Positions 25,701 to 38,453 of a stretch of DNA of 64,000 nucleotides are shown here, piece after piece; position 1 is the first letter of the stretch; each line of letters begins with the position of its first letter. A program made the position numbers and the translations under genes. The stretch comes from Oopsacas minuta. Its lineage: Eukaryota > Porifera > Hexactinellida > Lyssacinosida > Leucopsacidae. The notes beneath the pieces are model-generated. The model was given only the letters and a program-made list of their open reading frames with translations, did not search any database and had not been told where the DNA came from. Location: assembly GCA_024704765.1 (NCBI GenBank), contig JAKMXF010000177.1, forward strand, positions 372,001-436,000, in the 5' to 3' direction.

Positions 25701-28700
25701 TCTATCTCATCCTGCAGATTGTTATTTGGAAGGAGAAGCGTATATTGGAAAACTATCAATTACTAATAGCTTTATTCCTTGCCTTTCCTGGACTTCAAAA
25801 TATGTTACGGAAAATTATGAATATAATAGTCCTCTACTAGGCGACCATAATTATTGTCGTAATCCTAACGCTGACCCCAAAGGACCCTGGTGTTTTGCCT
25901 CCAATACTAATTTGATTGCTTATTGTAATATACAGAAATGTGGAACACGAGGACAAATTGTTGTTAATGATTCACTCCCAGTGATAAACACTAAAATAAA
26001 TATAAATCTTAAATCATTCCAACCAAATATCTTTGCATCTTGTGAAGATGTTGACGTAACAACTTCACCTTCACTTTCACAACTCAATTATTCATATAAT
26101 CCACCCAACACACCTCAAGTTTATAAGGTAATCACTGAAGATGTTATTATTCCTGGATCGTTTATACATCTGGTCGGGATTAACTTCGCCACTAATAATT
26201 CTGGTATCCGTATTCAGATAGGACATTATAACTGTACTTCAGTTTCCCTTTCTTACGATAATTCTTCTGAGACAATCTCTTGTAAGGTTCCATATATCAA
26301 TTGTGGAAATTACAGGATATCTCTATATGTAGAAAATGTTGGTTGGGCATTCTTCTGGAATGACTTGCACAAAATCACAGTTTCTTCTACAATAACATAC
26401 CCCCCTATTCAATATGATGGATCTATATTTGGCGGGTCTCTGCTAACATTTTATGGTCAAAATTTTCATTCATCTAATCCTTCTGACTTTAGTATCCTAA
26501 TTGGAAATACTCCATGTGCTGTTCAGGACATCATACTAAATCCTATCAACTCACAGAATATCACATGTCTTACACAGTTAGCAATTGACGACGGATACTC
26601 AGCACTAATTCTATCCCATAAACCTATCAGTTATTGGAAGTTCGACAACCTATCTGATATTATAAATGATAGTGGATACCTCGAGCACTTCAAGTCTAAG
26701 ATTTCGCCTCAACAATACTTTGATACTTCTCATATGAACTTTTTGAGCGAATTACACCATTCGTTAATATTTTTTACAAATTTAATGGAAACAAATTTTC
26801 ATCCAGCATACGCTAATTTTGAAGCTTTCGGTATCGAACTCTGGATTCGTTTGGCAAGCCCCAAATTAGATTCTATTATACAACAATATCCAGTATCAAA
26901 CCACCAGAATGTCTCTACATTGTATGGAGAAAATAGAGTTATTCTTGAAAACACACCGTATTCAGATGCTCGTGCAGGCTATCGATTAATACTCAATCCT
27001 TGTAATCGCCTCGAGGTGTGGATAGCTACTGGAAGGAACGAAACTGATGTGGATACCGACGAATGCATGTTTAATTCTAAATTAAACTGTAGTTCGAATT
27101 GTTCAGGAATAAGACGAGTATATTCTATGGCCGATAATGATACTTATTCATCTTGGTACGTCATTTCAGGACCAAAACTAAATACAAGTTCTCTGGATTG
27201 GATACACATTGCCTTCGGGTGGGAGATACTCGATGGTCCTTTAAATCGGATTATTACAGATCCCAGTAACATGGAACAGAGAAGTCAGTGTATTTATGAA
27301 TTCAATAGGCGAATGTATTGTAATGGGCAAGCTAATTTGTTTGTTAATGGAGTGATTTATGGACGAAACAATACTACATACTCTCCAGGATTATCTGTCA
27401 GTAAATTAACTATTGGAGGCACATCTCAACTGGACAGTTATAATTATAATCTTACTAATTTCACTGGAATAATGGATGAAGTCGTTGTACACACTCATCC
27501 CCTAACCCAGGAGGAAGCTCAACTTCATTATAACGTTTCTACTAGAAAACAGCAAATCATGAACGTTCATTCGACTTCTATTAATTATTTAGGAATAGGA
27601 GTTACTCCAGATGTGCAATATCCCGATCTCTCTGATTCTTACAATGATGCTGGTTATGCACTCAAACCCACGCCAAGCCAACATTATATTGAATGGAAGA
27701 TTCAATCTTTCAGCACATTAAACATCAACTCAAATGATTTTGTCATATTTCATTGGAACAAAATTGCATCTCTGATTGAAATTAATGAGGAATATTTCTC
27801 TAATTGTGATGATTCCATTCTTCCATTGCTTGTATTGTCCAATTCTGCTGTTGAAAATGTAGTTAACGTTAGTCTTGAAACAGGTCATCACTACTTCACT
27901 TCAGATGTTGAAAATCATTGTATTTCAGAAATGAAAATTTTAATAATCGTAAATCCACGTCCTCGTTTAACACCACTTGTGACAACTAAACTTCTTTCAT
28001 CTAACATAATACAAGGCTATACATACCTCTATCCAGGGCTAATCATAACAAATGTGACTTCAAATCATTTTGTAGGTTCAACCTTAAATATATCCTTGAA
28101 TGGTGAAATTACAGGAACTGAAAACTTCATTGTCAAAATAGGGCAAGAATCGATAAGCAATATCTCTGTAACAAATAATACAATATCTTGTATCATCCCG
28201 TATTTGGCAGCAGGAACATACGATATATACTTTGAACAAATAAACTTTGGCTACATTCCATTCAATTCTTCTGATGGTTTGGTGAATAGCAGACAGATAC
28301 AAATAGCGCCTTATGTACTCACAAGTATTCCAAAAAGTGGTTCATTAAGGGGCGGAACAATTCTTACTATTTCTGGAACAGGATTTTCCGATTATATAGA
28401 AAATATCAATATCACTGGCATAAATTGTGAACTGTTAGAATCAAATTTTACAACCATATTGTGTAGGACTTTAAAGAACTCTAAAAATAATGATGAAGAT
28501 ATATTATCGACTTTTTCCGTGTCCGTAAATGGTATCCTTTCACAAAGTATGTATAACTTTTCGTTCTTAGTTTCCTATACACCAATCATTTCTTCTCTCT
28601 CTGCTTTATCGGGAGATTTAACCTCAATACAAAACGGATCCGTGCTGAGAATAAACGGATCACTACTAACAGAATATAGTAGAATTAGAATATCTTCTCG

Positions 28701-31700
28701 AACTGATCCCTATGATCCCAACTGCTATATAGGTGGAGCAGAATGTCCTAAAGTTTCATTTGCTGACGGTGAATTGCGATGTACTGTGCCTCTGCTTCCT
28801 GGAGGTATGTATACTATTATTGTACATGTACCTGGATTAGGATACGCTTCAGAAGACGCCCTTTTGACTCCCAACTTCAACGTAACTCATTTAATAAGTT
28901 CTGTGAACCCTCCTACAGTAGGAACAGGTGGAGGAGTTTTATTGACCATTTCAGGAACTGGATTCATAACTATGGGTGTTTCTATTGCTCAATGTAATAA
29001 TAACAATGAATATATCACAACCTCAGATGAGAATCAAGTTTCAATTTGTTCTCATGATTGTGAAATTATAGACTCTACCGAATCAATTATTCGATGTATC
29101 GCCCCACCAAGTTTATTTGATTTTCTACACACTTGTAATATAACTGTTAATTCGAAATTGGCAACCTCGCATCTCAGCAATGCACTCGTATATAATCCGG
29201 ACATTAACCCAATAATAACCAACTTTTCACCCATAACTGGTGGCACTGCAGGTGGGACAGTTATTACTATTCATGGATCAGGGTTTCAAAACACTAGAGA
29301 TAGTTCCCAATTTGTCATTGTTGGCAGTTCTAACTGCACTATTTTGTCATGGAACAATTCAATTATAATGTGTATTACCAGTTCTCATGGTACTAATATT
29401 CAAGCAGAAGTTAATGTGTTTGTGACTGAAGTAGGATTTGCTATTCGTAGTAATCACACTTACTCCTACATTGATAGATGGAGTAGCAACTTCACTTGGG
29501 GAGGAGAGAGTCCTCCAAGAGAAGGGGAGACTGTATACATACCCAAACAATTTATCGTATTATTGGATATCAGTCCTCCCCCTCTCAATCTAATACTAAT
29601 TGAAGGTAAACTAATCTTTGAAGATAAACTTAAAATTTCACTACAAGCCAAATACATTGTTATTAACGGGGGTTACATGCAAATTGGAACTGAAGAAGAA
29701 CCGTTCTCACATGAAGCTATCATTACTTTATACGGGAATATCCTGGATCCTGAAATCCCGCTTTATGGAGCGAAAGTACTTGCAATTCGGCAAGGAGGGT
29801 TAGATATGCATGGGATTAGACGCAACCGAACATGGACTCGACTGAATGAGACGGCACATATATCTCAAGATTACTTAGAATTACAAGATTTAGTTGACTG
29901 GAAAATCGGTGACACAATCGTTATAGCACCAACTGGCAAAGATAGTAACGAGACAGAAGAGAGGTTGATTGCTAATGTCACTGGTAATGGCTATACCTTA
30001 ATATTGGATCAACCATTAGAATTCTCTCATCTTGGGATAAGAGAAACATACAGCGATGGTAGTTTTATTGATATCCGGGCAGAAGTTGGGCTGCTATCAC
30101 ACAATATAAAGATCCAAGGTTCTCGAATAACACAATCTGACCCTAGAAGTATTGAGTCCGATCTATATGGAGGACATTTTATGGTGTTTCGCCCGAAACC
30201 AGACCCAACTGATGTTAGGATATCTCATGTTGAGTTCAGATTTATGGGACAAGCCTTCAGATTAGGTCGATACGCAATTCATTTCCATTTGAGTGACAGA
30301 ATGAATGGAAGTTATGTTCGATTCTGCTCAATTCATCATACTTTCAACAGGGCAATTACTGCTCACGGTGTAGAAAACATGGTATTCGAAGGAGTGGTAG
30401 TATTTGACATTCAAGGTCATGCATTTTTCATTGAAGATGGTATTGAGATTGGTAATAGCTACATTAACAACTTGGGTATTCTGATCCGTGGTTCCTCCAG
30501 TCTCCTGAATACTGACAGTATTCCAGCAGTTTTCTGGATAACCAATCCTAACAATACCTTCGAAGGTAATTCAGCAGTAGGTTCTCGTGCCTATGGGTTT
30601 TGGTATGACTTAGATCCTCATCCTTCTGGGCCATCTCAGACTGATTCAGTCTGTCCTAATAGAGACCCATTCGGAGGATTCATGAATAATATTGCTCATT
30701 CTAATGCGGAATTTGGCCTGAGAATTTGGGAAACTTATGATCCTCATGTTGTTCCATGCAGCAGTGGATCTGCTCGAGAGACTGTTACTTTATATAACCT
30801 AACTTCGTATTCAAATGGAATTCATGGAGTAGAGTTCTCTGTAATTGGAAACATACAGGTAGATGGTTTCAAACTAGCAGATAACCGTGATAATGGAATC
30901 GAGATTACAGAAACTGTTGGGGATTGTTTCCATTCAGAGATCAAGAATACGATAATAATCTCCAGGACTAAAGGCAATTCTGGGACAGCACAAGTAGGTG
31001 GCATTCGGACTATTCGCAGAAATTATCTTCGACTCTCTAATGTTACTTTCATTAATTTCAATGAGGAAAATACTGTTTGTATGAGAGCTTGTTCTCATTG
31101 TAAAGAATTTCAAGGAGGATTTATCGTTGAGTTCCAGGGAATAACATTCATTGGAGGTTCTGAACACCGGAAAGCTGGTTTTCAATGGGAACACGAAGTA
31201 GTATATATTGATCTCGATGGAACCTTTACTGGAAGTACACCTGGAAGCTTTGTCATTCCAAATTCTGGAATACTCCCAACTGACTATTGTAACTTATCTA
31301 TTTCAGAATTCAGCATTAGTTCTTTAATTCCAGGAGCTTTATGTTCTCCTGATGTTCGAATGCTAAGACTGGCCTTTAATCAGGTTGAGCCAGAAAAAAC
31401 TTTCCAAGGAATTGATGCATCTCTTAATAATTCGTTTGGCGTTACATTAATCCCATGGCGGACGAAAAGATTGACTCATGGTAACGGTTATATGGCACTA
31501 ATTCCTTCAAACTATAACTATACATTAAAATTCACACTAGGGGATGATACAAACACTGATGTTACATCGTATTCAGCGTCCATATACCACATGATACCTG
31601 GTGACTATATTAGGATATCCGCACACTACTTCATACAACCAAACCATTGGAACATGCGTGACGAGACCAACAATGTAAATAACCGAAATGCCACCATAAG

Positions 31701-34700
31701 TAATTCTATACCAAACTTAAATGATAATCATCTGGATTGGCATTTTGATAATTCCACGAACATATTGACATATTTGTTGAAAGGAGAAGCTGACACTCAA
31801 TATTGTTCTGGCAGATCATTCAGTTTGACTTCTGAACCATGTCCGGTAGATGAAGAAAATGAACCTCATTGTGAAATAGAAAACCCATTGGATGGAGATT
31901 ATGAAACAAACACTCGAGTTTGGAGTAATCCAGAAGATTGGCCTTTGAATCTAGTACCCCAAGCAGGAGAGGACGTTATTATTGAAAGTACTTGGCGAAT
32001 GCATCTTGATTATACACCGCCAGATTTAGGGACTGTTTACGTTTATGGAGAATTAACCTTTGATGACAATCAAGATGTGAATTTCACTGCTAATATTATT
32101 TTAATACAAGGTCCAAATGCCCATTTAATCATAGGCACTGCACAGTCTCATTTTACTCATAAAGCAATAATAACGTTAACTGGTAATAGGTACTCTGAAG
32201 AGGTTGTGTTGTCCAGAACCATGAATCTTGGCTCAAAAGCTCTAGGGATATTTGGAAATGCCTCGTTATATGGTATTCCTCATGAATACACATGGTTAAA
32301 ACTAAATGAAACAGCAGAACCTGAGTCTACAGAAATCCACCTAAACAGAATGCCATTGGATTGGAATGTTGGTGATATGATTGTCATCGCTGCTACTGGA
32401 TATAACGCTGATAACACAGAAACTGCTACTATCGCATCAATCTGGAATAATACAATCACTCTAGTCAATCCACTAAAAAATGAACATCTCGTACAGACAC
32501 TTCTATCAATTGAGGCTCGAAATGATCCGAACAATGTTTATTGGCAATACCCTCAGGTACTAGCAGCAGAAGTAGCGCTACTTTCTAGGAATATAATAAT
32601 CCAAGGAGGGGAGGATGCTGAAGAATCTTTAAACAAGTATCATTTCGGGTGTAGAATATTCACTGGGCAATTTTCAACATCAACAGAAATATATACAGGA
32701 CACTTCGAATTAGACAGTATTGAGATTAGAAATTGTGGACAAGGAGGATTTTTCTCCACACGTGATCCAAGATACTCAATTGCTGTTAAAAATGGATTAA
32801 ATGATATGAGGAATAGTTTTATCACGAAATCTACAATTCATCACGGATACAATACTGGAATTGGAATTCACGTAACTAATGGAATTACAATTCAGAACAA
32901 TGTCATACATCGCACGGTAGATTCTGGTATTCGAGTGGGAGGTCGTTCTAACGTGATTGAGGATAATCTCGTTATCTTGGTATCCTCTGTATTGCCAGAT
33001 AATCCCAAAGATAAGCATGCTGTTGATTTTCCTGCCAGCTTTGAGATTCAAGGTTTCCATTACGTCAGGAGAAATATTGCTGCGGGTTCATATCGACTTG
33101 GATTCCGATTATCCGGAGAGTCTTGCCTCAACACAGGTACACCTATGATCGAACATAACCTCGCTCACACAACTTGGACAGGGATGCTAATTACAGGTAT
33201 ATCAGAGAATTGCACTACCGTGAATACTTTTACATCTATTTGGGCCTGGAACTATGGGATATTTTCTCAAACTATATCTTCCCTATCTGTGTCAGGAATT
33301 GTAATAGCAGTTGGGAAAATTGGTTTGAATTTAAATACACTTGGACCTGATCCTATCGAACATTTACTCGGTAATAAGTACATCAGTATTAGTGATTCGC
33401 TCATCATAGGGTCGTTGCCTAATGAAAAGTGTATCTATTCCATTCCAGATTATTTTCCTGCTAATTCCTTTGATTCTCAAGGAGCAAAGAGTGGAATCAT
33501 GATGTCCTATATGAATAAGAGTCCATTCAAGATATTTAAACAATGGCACAAAGCGAATCACTACCCTGTCATTGATGGAGATTGTCTTGTTTCCAACGTG
33601 ACTTTCGCAAATTTTCAAAATCGAGATTGTACTTTCTCGGACTTTGCAATAACCAACAACCCAGTTTCCCCCGACGCTGTTACTCCTATTACCATTCAGA
33701 GATCGAATATTATTCATGTTGATGACAATTTGCTCATGCATTTCTATCCTCCCAATATAGCATGGATTGTACAAGAGGATTGTGTAGATATGGACTGTGA
33801 TGGGCCCAAACATGCATTAGTTAGAGACATTGATGGAACCTTTACGAGCAACAATGATATACCCACTTCCTTGATACCTTTTGCAGAGATTCGCTTTGAT
33901 GAAACTAAGATTCCCCGTACTTGGAGGTATGACCCAATTAATGACCAACTTTTACCACCTTCCAATCTAGCACCTTTGGGTTTAAGAGGTATTGCGAGAG
34001 GTTTTAACCTAACTGATATAGATATTGACCCTATAGATCGAGGCTGTCAATATGTGACTAAATGGAATGGTTACAAATGTAATAATATGGATCATTATGT
34101 GTTAGTTATCGAAAGTATGGACGCGGATACAGAAATTAGGCGCCTATCTCCCATTGCATTAAATGGTGGTGATATTGGAAATGGAAAGTACACAGATCTA
34201 ATTAACGGTCCAATGGATCATGGTTGGTGCACTTCCTACACTTGTCTCAAACGACTATCAACATTTTTCACTATTGTATCTTCTGGTACTAACTACACGA
34301 TTTGGTTAACTTCAACCGCTCCGTCACACATCCGCTTCCATCTTTTGAATTCAGATGGCGTTTCATCAAATTCAGATACAGGTAGTGTTATCATAAACAT
34401 TTGGTATAAAGATACCCGACGTAAAGATGCATACCTCAATGGAGAGTTCGTGAGACCGTTAAATCAAGGAGAAGATGACCATCGTACTATTGGAGATCAA
34501 TACATTCCAAATCACTCTCAACCTAGTGGGTCAAATTATTATAATTATGAAGATCAAATAATGCACATACTGGTTAAAGGGAGCACTCCTGTATCAATAA
34601 AAACAGCAGATGTAATTCAATTATCATTCTCTCTCTCTGTGACTCTTGAACAGTTCTTTGATGCTACACAGTTTTTAAAAAACTTAGTTAGTGTACTAAA

Positions 34701-36447
34701 CATAGATGAAAACAAAATCCGAACTGTAAATGTTATTTCAGAAAGTAGGAGAAGAAAGAGACTATCCGATGGTGACACAATTGTGAAGATAGAAATCGGA
34801 GAGCCCCCCGTATTGAGCATAGAGGTCCCTCAAACGCCTTCTAGCCAAGAACAATTCGAAAACACCAAAGGAAATGGATTCAATTTAATAGATGATGGCG
34901 CTAATGACACAGTTACAGAACCATCAACAGAACAGCCCCCTACTCTAGCTCCTATACCTACTACGAATATTGATGATGATGATGCCACTGTACCTAGCGC
35001 AAGAGAGTTTTTAGAAGATTACGAAAATGAAGTAGAAAGCTATCAAGAACATCTCATGAGTTTTGAGGAAGATTTGGCGAAATATAATGAAATCAATGAT
35101 ATTGTAAATACACTCGTTACACTTATTCAAACGAATAATCTCACTATTGAAAACGCTACTCTATCCGGATTAGAAATTCAATTACCCAGTCCTCCTATTC
35201 CACCCCCTCCACCTATCATCCCACCCTCGTATGCTGATATCGAAACAGAGAATAATGAGACACTAATAACTCCAGTACCTGAAGTTCCAACCGAGATGCC
35301 ATTGATCCCTACTTGTAATTTCACACAAAACCCTGACTGTAATTCAGGTATTCGGATACTAATTCCGACAGAACTGGTAATTATAACACAGCCAGCTGAG
35401 GTCACTGGTCACTTGCTCAATGTTATTTTGGTGGTACGAGACAATGAAGGTACTGTGATTACTCAGTTAGGTTTGGCTGAGCCATGGAGTTGTATTGCAA
35501 CTCTAGTTTATACAAATGATAATTCTGATGAAGAAAGCTCAGCACCGATTATATCAGGGCAAGTAGAAGTTGATTTCGAAAATGGAATAGCAGAATTTAC
35601 TCGTTTGAGGGTGAGTAGGCCCGCTGAACATCTATATGTTTACTTCACTACGGATCCTGGAAACTTAATTAGTGATCACTCTATTGAGTTTGAAGTAATA
35701 TCGCCACCTTCTTCCTGGCCTAGAATTCACTTCTATTTCAAATTACAAGGTGATTACGATCTGATAGCTTCTGATCTCACTTTTCGAGAATTACTCATTT
35801 CAGAACTGAGCATAGTCATGGATGTAGATCTGTCTAGAATTCAGGGCTTTACTCTTTCCAGTGGCTCTATTTTAGTTGAGGCCGATTTATTGGAGCCTTT
35901 TGATTCTGATCCCTCTGATGTCCCTACAGCTATTCAAGCACTCAATCAATTAAGAAATGAGATAAATATGGATTCGTTTTCATTTTCTCATAATAGCCTA
36001 TTATACACAGTAGAACCTTCTTCATTCGGTTCAGGACCTGGCAGCACTGTTACTCCCCCCACATTGAACTACATGGTTATAATATCAATATTTATCGGCT
36101 TAATATCTATAATCCTATTGATAATACTTATCGTGATAATTGGGATCGGAGTAAGAATTTTATTTGTTACTAGAAAGAGATACAAGCTAAGAGCTTCAAG
36201 AGAGGGTGTTCTCACGGATATCTATTCCCATGAAAGCAAGAACGTGGACAATGCTGAATATCAATTAGCTGAATCGATTAAAGAGGAGGGATTGGTGATG
36301 ATGAATCCTATCTATAATTTCGATTCTCTACCTCAGGTAAATACCCCAGCAACTGAGGAGAAGTTTGAGTTTTTTGCTGCCCGCAGCCTTGATCAGGAGT
36401 TCTGTTTACCAGGTACTCCACTTCCTCCTGATACAGACATGGATTAA
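16355..36447 (+). CDS. PKHD1L1: Fibrocystin-L-like giant membrane receptor (5 exons)
   Basis: A very large single-pass surface protein of the fibrocystin/fibrocystin-L family (human members are about 4,100-4,250 residues; this model has 5,052). Proposed coding exons are 16355-16798, 16867-17013, 18540-18726, 19420-19632 and 22280-36447; all have GT/AG borders and phases agree. In order: signal peptide (about 1-27); an IPT repeat starting PRRGSLLGG; another in exon 4; PA14 (about 331-495); kringle (545-621); several IPT repeats; a cupredoxin-like segment; kringle (1478-1551); more IPT; a LamG-like region (about 1775-2085); a second cupredoxin-like segment; more IPT; G8 (about 2730-2858); a PbH1 helix region; G8 (about 3542-3675); PbH1; a furin-type RRRKR site (4487-4491); a Pro-rich linker; one membrane span (about 4928-4960); and a tail of about 90 residues. 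An in-frame stop precedes the chosen ATG. Ligand and exact role are unknown. Confidence 0.9.
16867..17013 (+). other. PKHD1L1: Exon 2 of the fibrocystin-L-like gene
   Basis: Codes 49 residues (LNHFFPSSASNGDVIEIW onward), phase 0 at both ends. Acceptor tttaatttag, donor tcg/gtaggt. The frame is open throughout and continues exon 1 well. It is too short to stand out as an open frame on its own. Confidence 0.78.
17604..17872. repeat. Imperfect palindromic element in intron 2
   Basis: The outer arm tatagatatggccaaatcgt (from about 17607) pairs with acgatttgaccatatct ending near 17868. Inner pieces gatgtcatatctcaaac and tgtctgagatatgacac also pair. It looks like an old foldback or miniature element. 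Confidence 0.55.
18540..18726 (+). other. PKHD1L1: Exon 3 of the fibrocystin-L-like gene
   Basis: Codes about 62 residues (NYGYARCSGRWCLKIK onward, with a DDCCGF motif). Acceptor cttggctag, donor ccaa/gtaaga in phase 1, which matches the phase of exon 4. Introns on each side are 1.5 and 0.7 kb. Confidence 0.78.
19420..19632 (+). other. PKHD1L1: Exon 4 of the fibrocystin-L-like gene
   Basis: Codes an IPT/TIG repeat (SVSPSHGSILGGAMVSING). Acceptor cttgtttatag, donor ccag/gtaata, phase 1 at both ends. The single overhanging G joins the giant exon to restore a Gly-Gly-His start of the PA14 domain. Confidence 0.85.
20704..21154. mobile_element. Small non-autonomous element in intron 4
   Basis: About 450 bp with inverted ends. 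The left begins CAGTCAATGTCAACCCGATT, and the right, read on the - strand, begins CAGTAAAATTTCGGTTAATG. Both contain a TTAATTGGGAC/TTAATGGGAC-like word. TA precedes the left end. No transposase is present. The CAGT start suggests a Tc1/mariner/pogo-mobilised miniature element. Confidence 0.6.
21208..21393. mobile_element. Miniature element with TA duplication in intron 4
   Basis: 186 bp flanked by TA on both sides (21206-21207, 21394-21395). Ends read CAGTTGAGCCTC and, on the other strand, CAGTGGAGTCTCC. An internal gtccgttgtagagaattgtc is echoed by gtccgttgaaggaggttgtc. It is non-coding and similar in style to pogo/Tigger-type ends. Confidence 0.65.
22280..36447 (+). other. PKHD1L1: Exon 5: 14.2-kb uninterrupted exon of the fibrocystin-L-like gene
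   Basis: The open frame runs without a stop for 14,168 bases after the acceptor attttctag at 22279 and codes about 4,722 residues, more than 90% of the protein. The frame is open back to 22201, but the stretch before the acceptor (MAIWLYDMDIVHNSINC) reads like intron, and the PA14 homology starts exactly at the acceptor. Human family members split this region over dozens of exons. Many Asn-X-Ser/Thr sites fit a secreted ectodomain. Confidence 0.93.
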
Positions 36448-36589
36448 TTATCATTGAACTATATTACCAGTTTAATTAGTGCATTTACTCCTAAACTATC
36501 TTATCCAGAGCATGCTAACATTGTACTTTAGGTTTCATGTTATTTCCCTTTGTTTTTTCAAACATTTAGTCTCATAAACAAGTGTATTA

Positions 36590-37215
36590 CATTGATTATA
36601 TTGATACCGACTGGCAGGTTGGGTATTGCAATTGAAGATTTGATTATCATAATTACTAGCCTTTGGCTCGTCGCTTTGCGATGAACTCGCCGCATTGCGC
36701 CTCCAGGTATCCATTATTCTCCAAATTGACGGCTCCTTTGAGTATTATAATATATATATATATATAACAATGTAATTCACAAATATACGTATATGGCATA
36801 TATGCTATTGAATTATTTTGCTAATTTGTTTACTTTATATTCATATAAAAACAACAATAAATTTACATATCAACGGACAAACAAACAAACAAACAAACAA
36901 TGCCATATTCAGACTCAGCATACTGGATTACCCCAGTATAACCATTGAAAGCATGTTTCTGCCACAAATTTGAAATTTGTTTACTTTATATTCATAAAAA
37001 CAACAATAGATTTACATATGATTAATCCAAAAGTGTGAAATCGCATTCGGCATGTTCGATATATTTAGTGAAGTCTTATTGGATTCTATTTACTTGTAAA
37101 CACGATAAATACATAGTTATGGACAATTTTTAAATTACATACCGCAAATTATTTCCTTGACTACAGGCAAACAAACAAACAAACAAACAGACAGACAACA
37201 ATTGAGATTTAATAA
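36590..37215 (+). repeat. Dispersed repeat cluster with (CAAA)n
   Basis: Contains two partial copies of a family marked by tttgtttactttatattcat, aaaacaacaataaatttacat, aacggacaaacaaacaaac and a taataatatagat end. Further copies lie at 19310-19390, 56876-57065, 58390-58640 and 58720-59050, some inverted. No protein is encoded and the class is unknown. Confidence 0.7.
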
Positions 37216-38145
37216 TATAGATATACTGCATTACCTCTAATAATAGCCAGCTGATTATAAATCCCAAGCCTCCCCCTATAGCCAATCAACCCATGGGGGG
37301 ATAATTCGAAGTATTACGGTATTTGAAATATTTCTTAGTACTCCTAGTAAGTGATAACCTATATACATGAATCTCTGTTGTCGTTTGGCCGTACCTTGTC
37401 AAGAAAAGTTTATGGTACAGTACTACTGCTATTTTGAATTAGAATTTCGCATTTCAGAGATGTATAATAAGTATTTATCCTGTTTATCAATAAAGTGAAT
37501 ATAGTTTACATAGACCCAACGTATTACTCTCCATATGCTGGTCATCACACCGTTTTACGGTTTATTGAAATATAGGCATGAGTAATTAGAATAGTTTTAT
37601 GAATAATATGGCCATAACATTGAGCGGATAATTCGAATAATTCGAATTTATATAATTTCGTAATACAAGCTATTGCTATAATTGGTGGTCAAGCCAGAAT
37701 TAGGCTCGTCACTCAGGATGTATGATTATTTATACAATAACACTTGACTCATTATTTAATCTATCCTGTATCCAATATTCACATTTTGCGCAATTAATCA
37801 TATTTCAATTTATTGTCGTTTGTGAGTACAAATAAGGTGACGATTTTTGCCAAATCTCAATACACATAGAGACATATTGATATGCTCTCGATTCAAGGCA
37901 AGGGTTAAAAGGGTAACCAAGTATGCATGCTGACTCCGGATTTCACAAGATAAAGTTTGTAAAAGAAATTTATCAGTTTTATTTTATGATATAACGAATG
38001 AATATGAAGGCTACATTATAGTCCGGAATGGGTCTATTTTAATAATAATGTAAAGTTCAAAGTGCAAGCAACGAGACTAAGCCTTGTTGATAGATTTAGT
38101 ACTGTTATATCTGTTATGTAATTTAGAAACATATTATTTGTGATA

Positions 38146-38230
38146 CAGTATAACTTGGCTAAGACGTGCCCTCGGGGAACCAAAAATAGCACGGATTAAC
38201 CGAAAGTAAGTCTTAAGCCGAGTTCTACTA
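38146..38230. mobile_element. Miniature pogo-like element
   Basis: Starts CAGTATAACTTGGCTAAGAC after a TA at 38144-38145 and ends gtcttaagccgagttctact. The ends are inverted repeats of each other. The same end type (gtcttaaccaagttctactg) recurs at 41484-41511 and 41625-41650. Confidence 0.55.
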
Positions 38231-38453
38231 TGTTCATGATAAGGCCACAAGAGTGTATAGAAAACTGTGTAATATATTGCAAAACATTCCCAGATACTAG
38301 TACAATTATTAGTTAATAAATTACGTATGATACTATTATAAATATTTAATTACATTTAAAAGAATTTACCCCTCCTGCCCCTGGCATAGTAATACATATT
38401 TCTACAAAATAAAACATGTAGGATTAATATCACCTTTTAAGAATATTATAGAA

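Larger units (their letters stand above)
36448..38453. other. 3' flank and repeat cluster, no gene
   Basis: Follows the fibrocystin-L stop. It holds a TA microsatellite near 36750, two CAAA runs (36880-36900 and 37166-37190) inside copies of a dispersed repeat, and a small pogo-like element at 38146-38230. An AATAAA occurs at 36856-36861 but lies inside the repeat, so it cannot be assigned to the gene with confidence. Confidence 0.6.
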
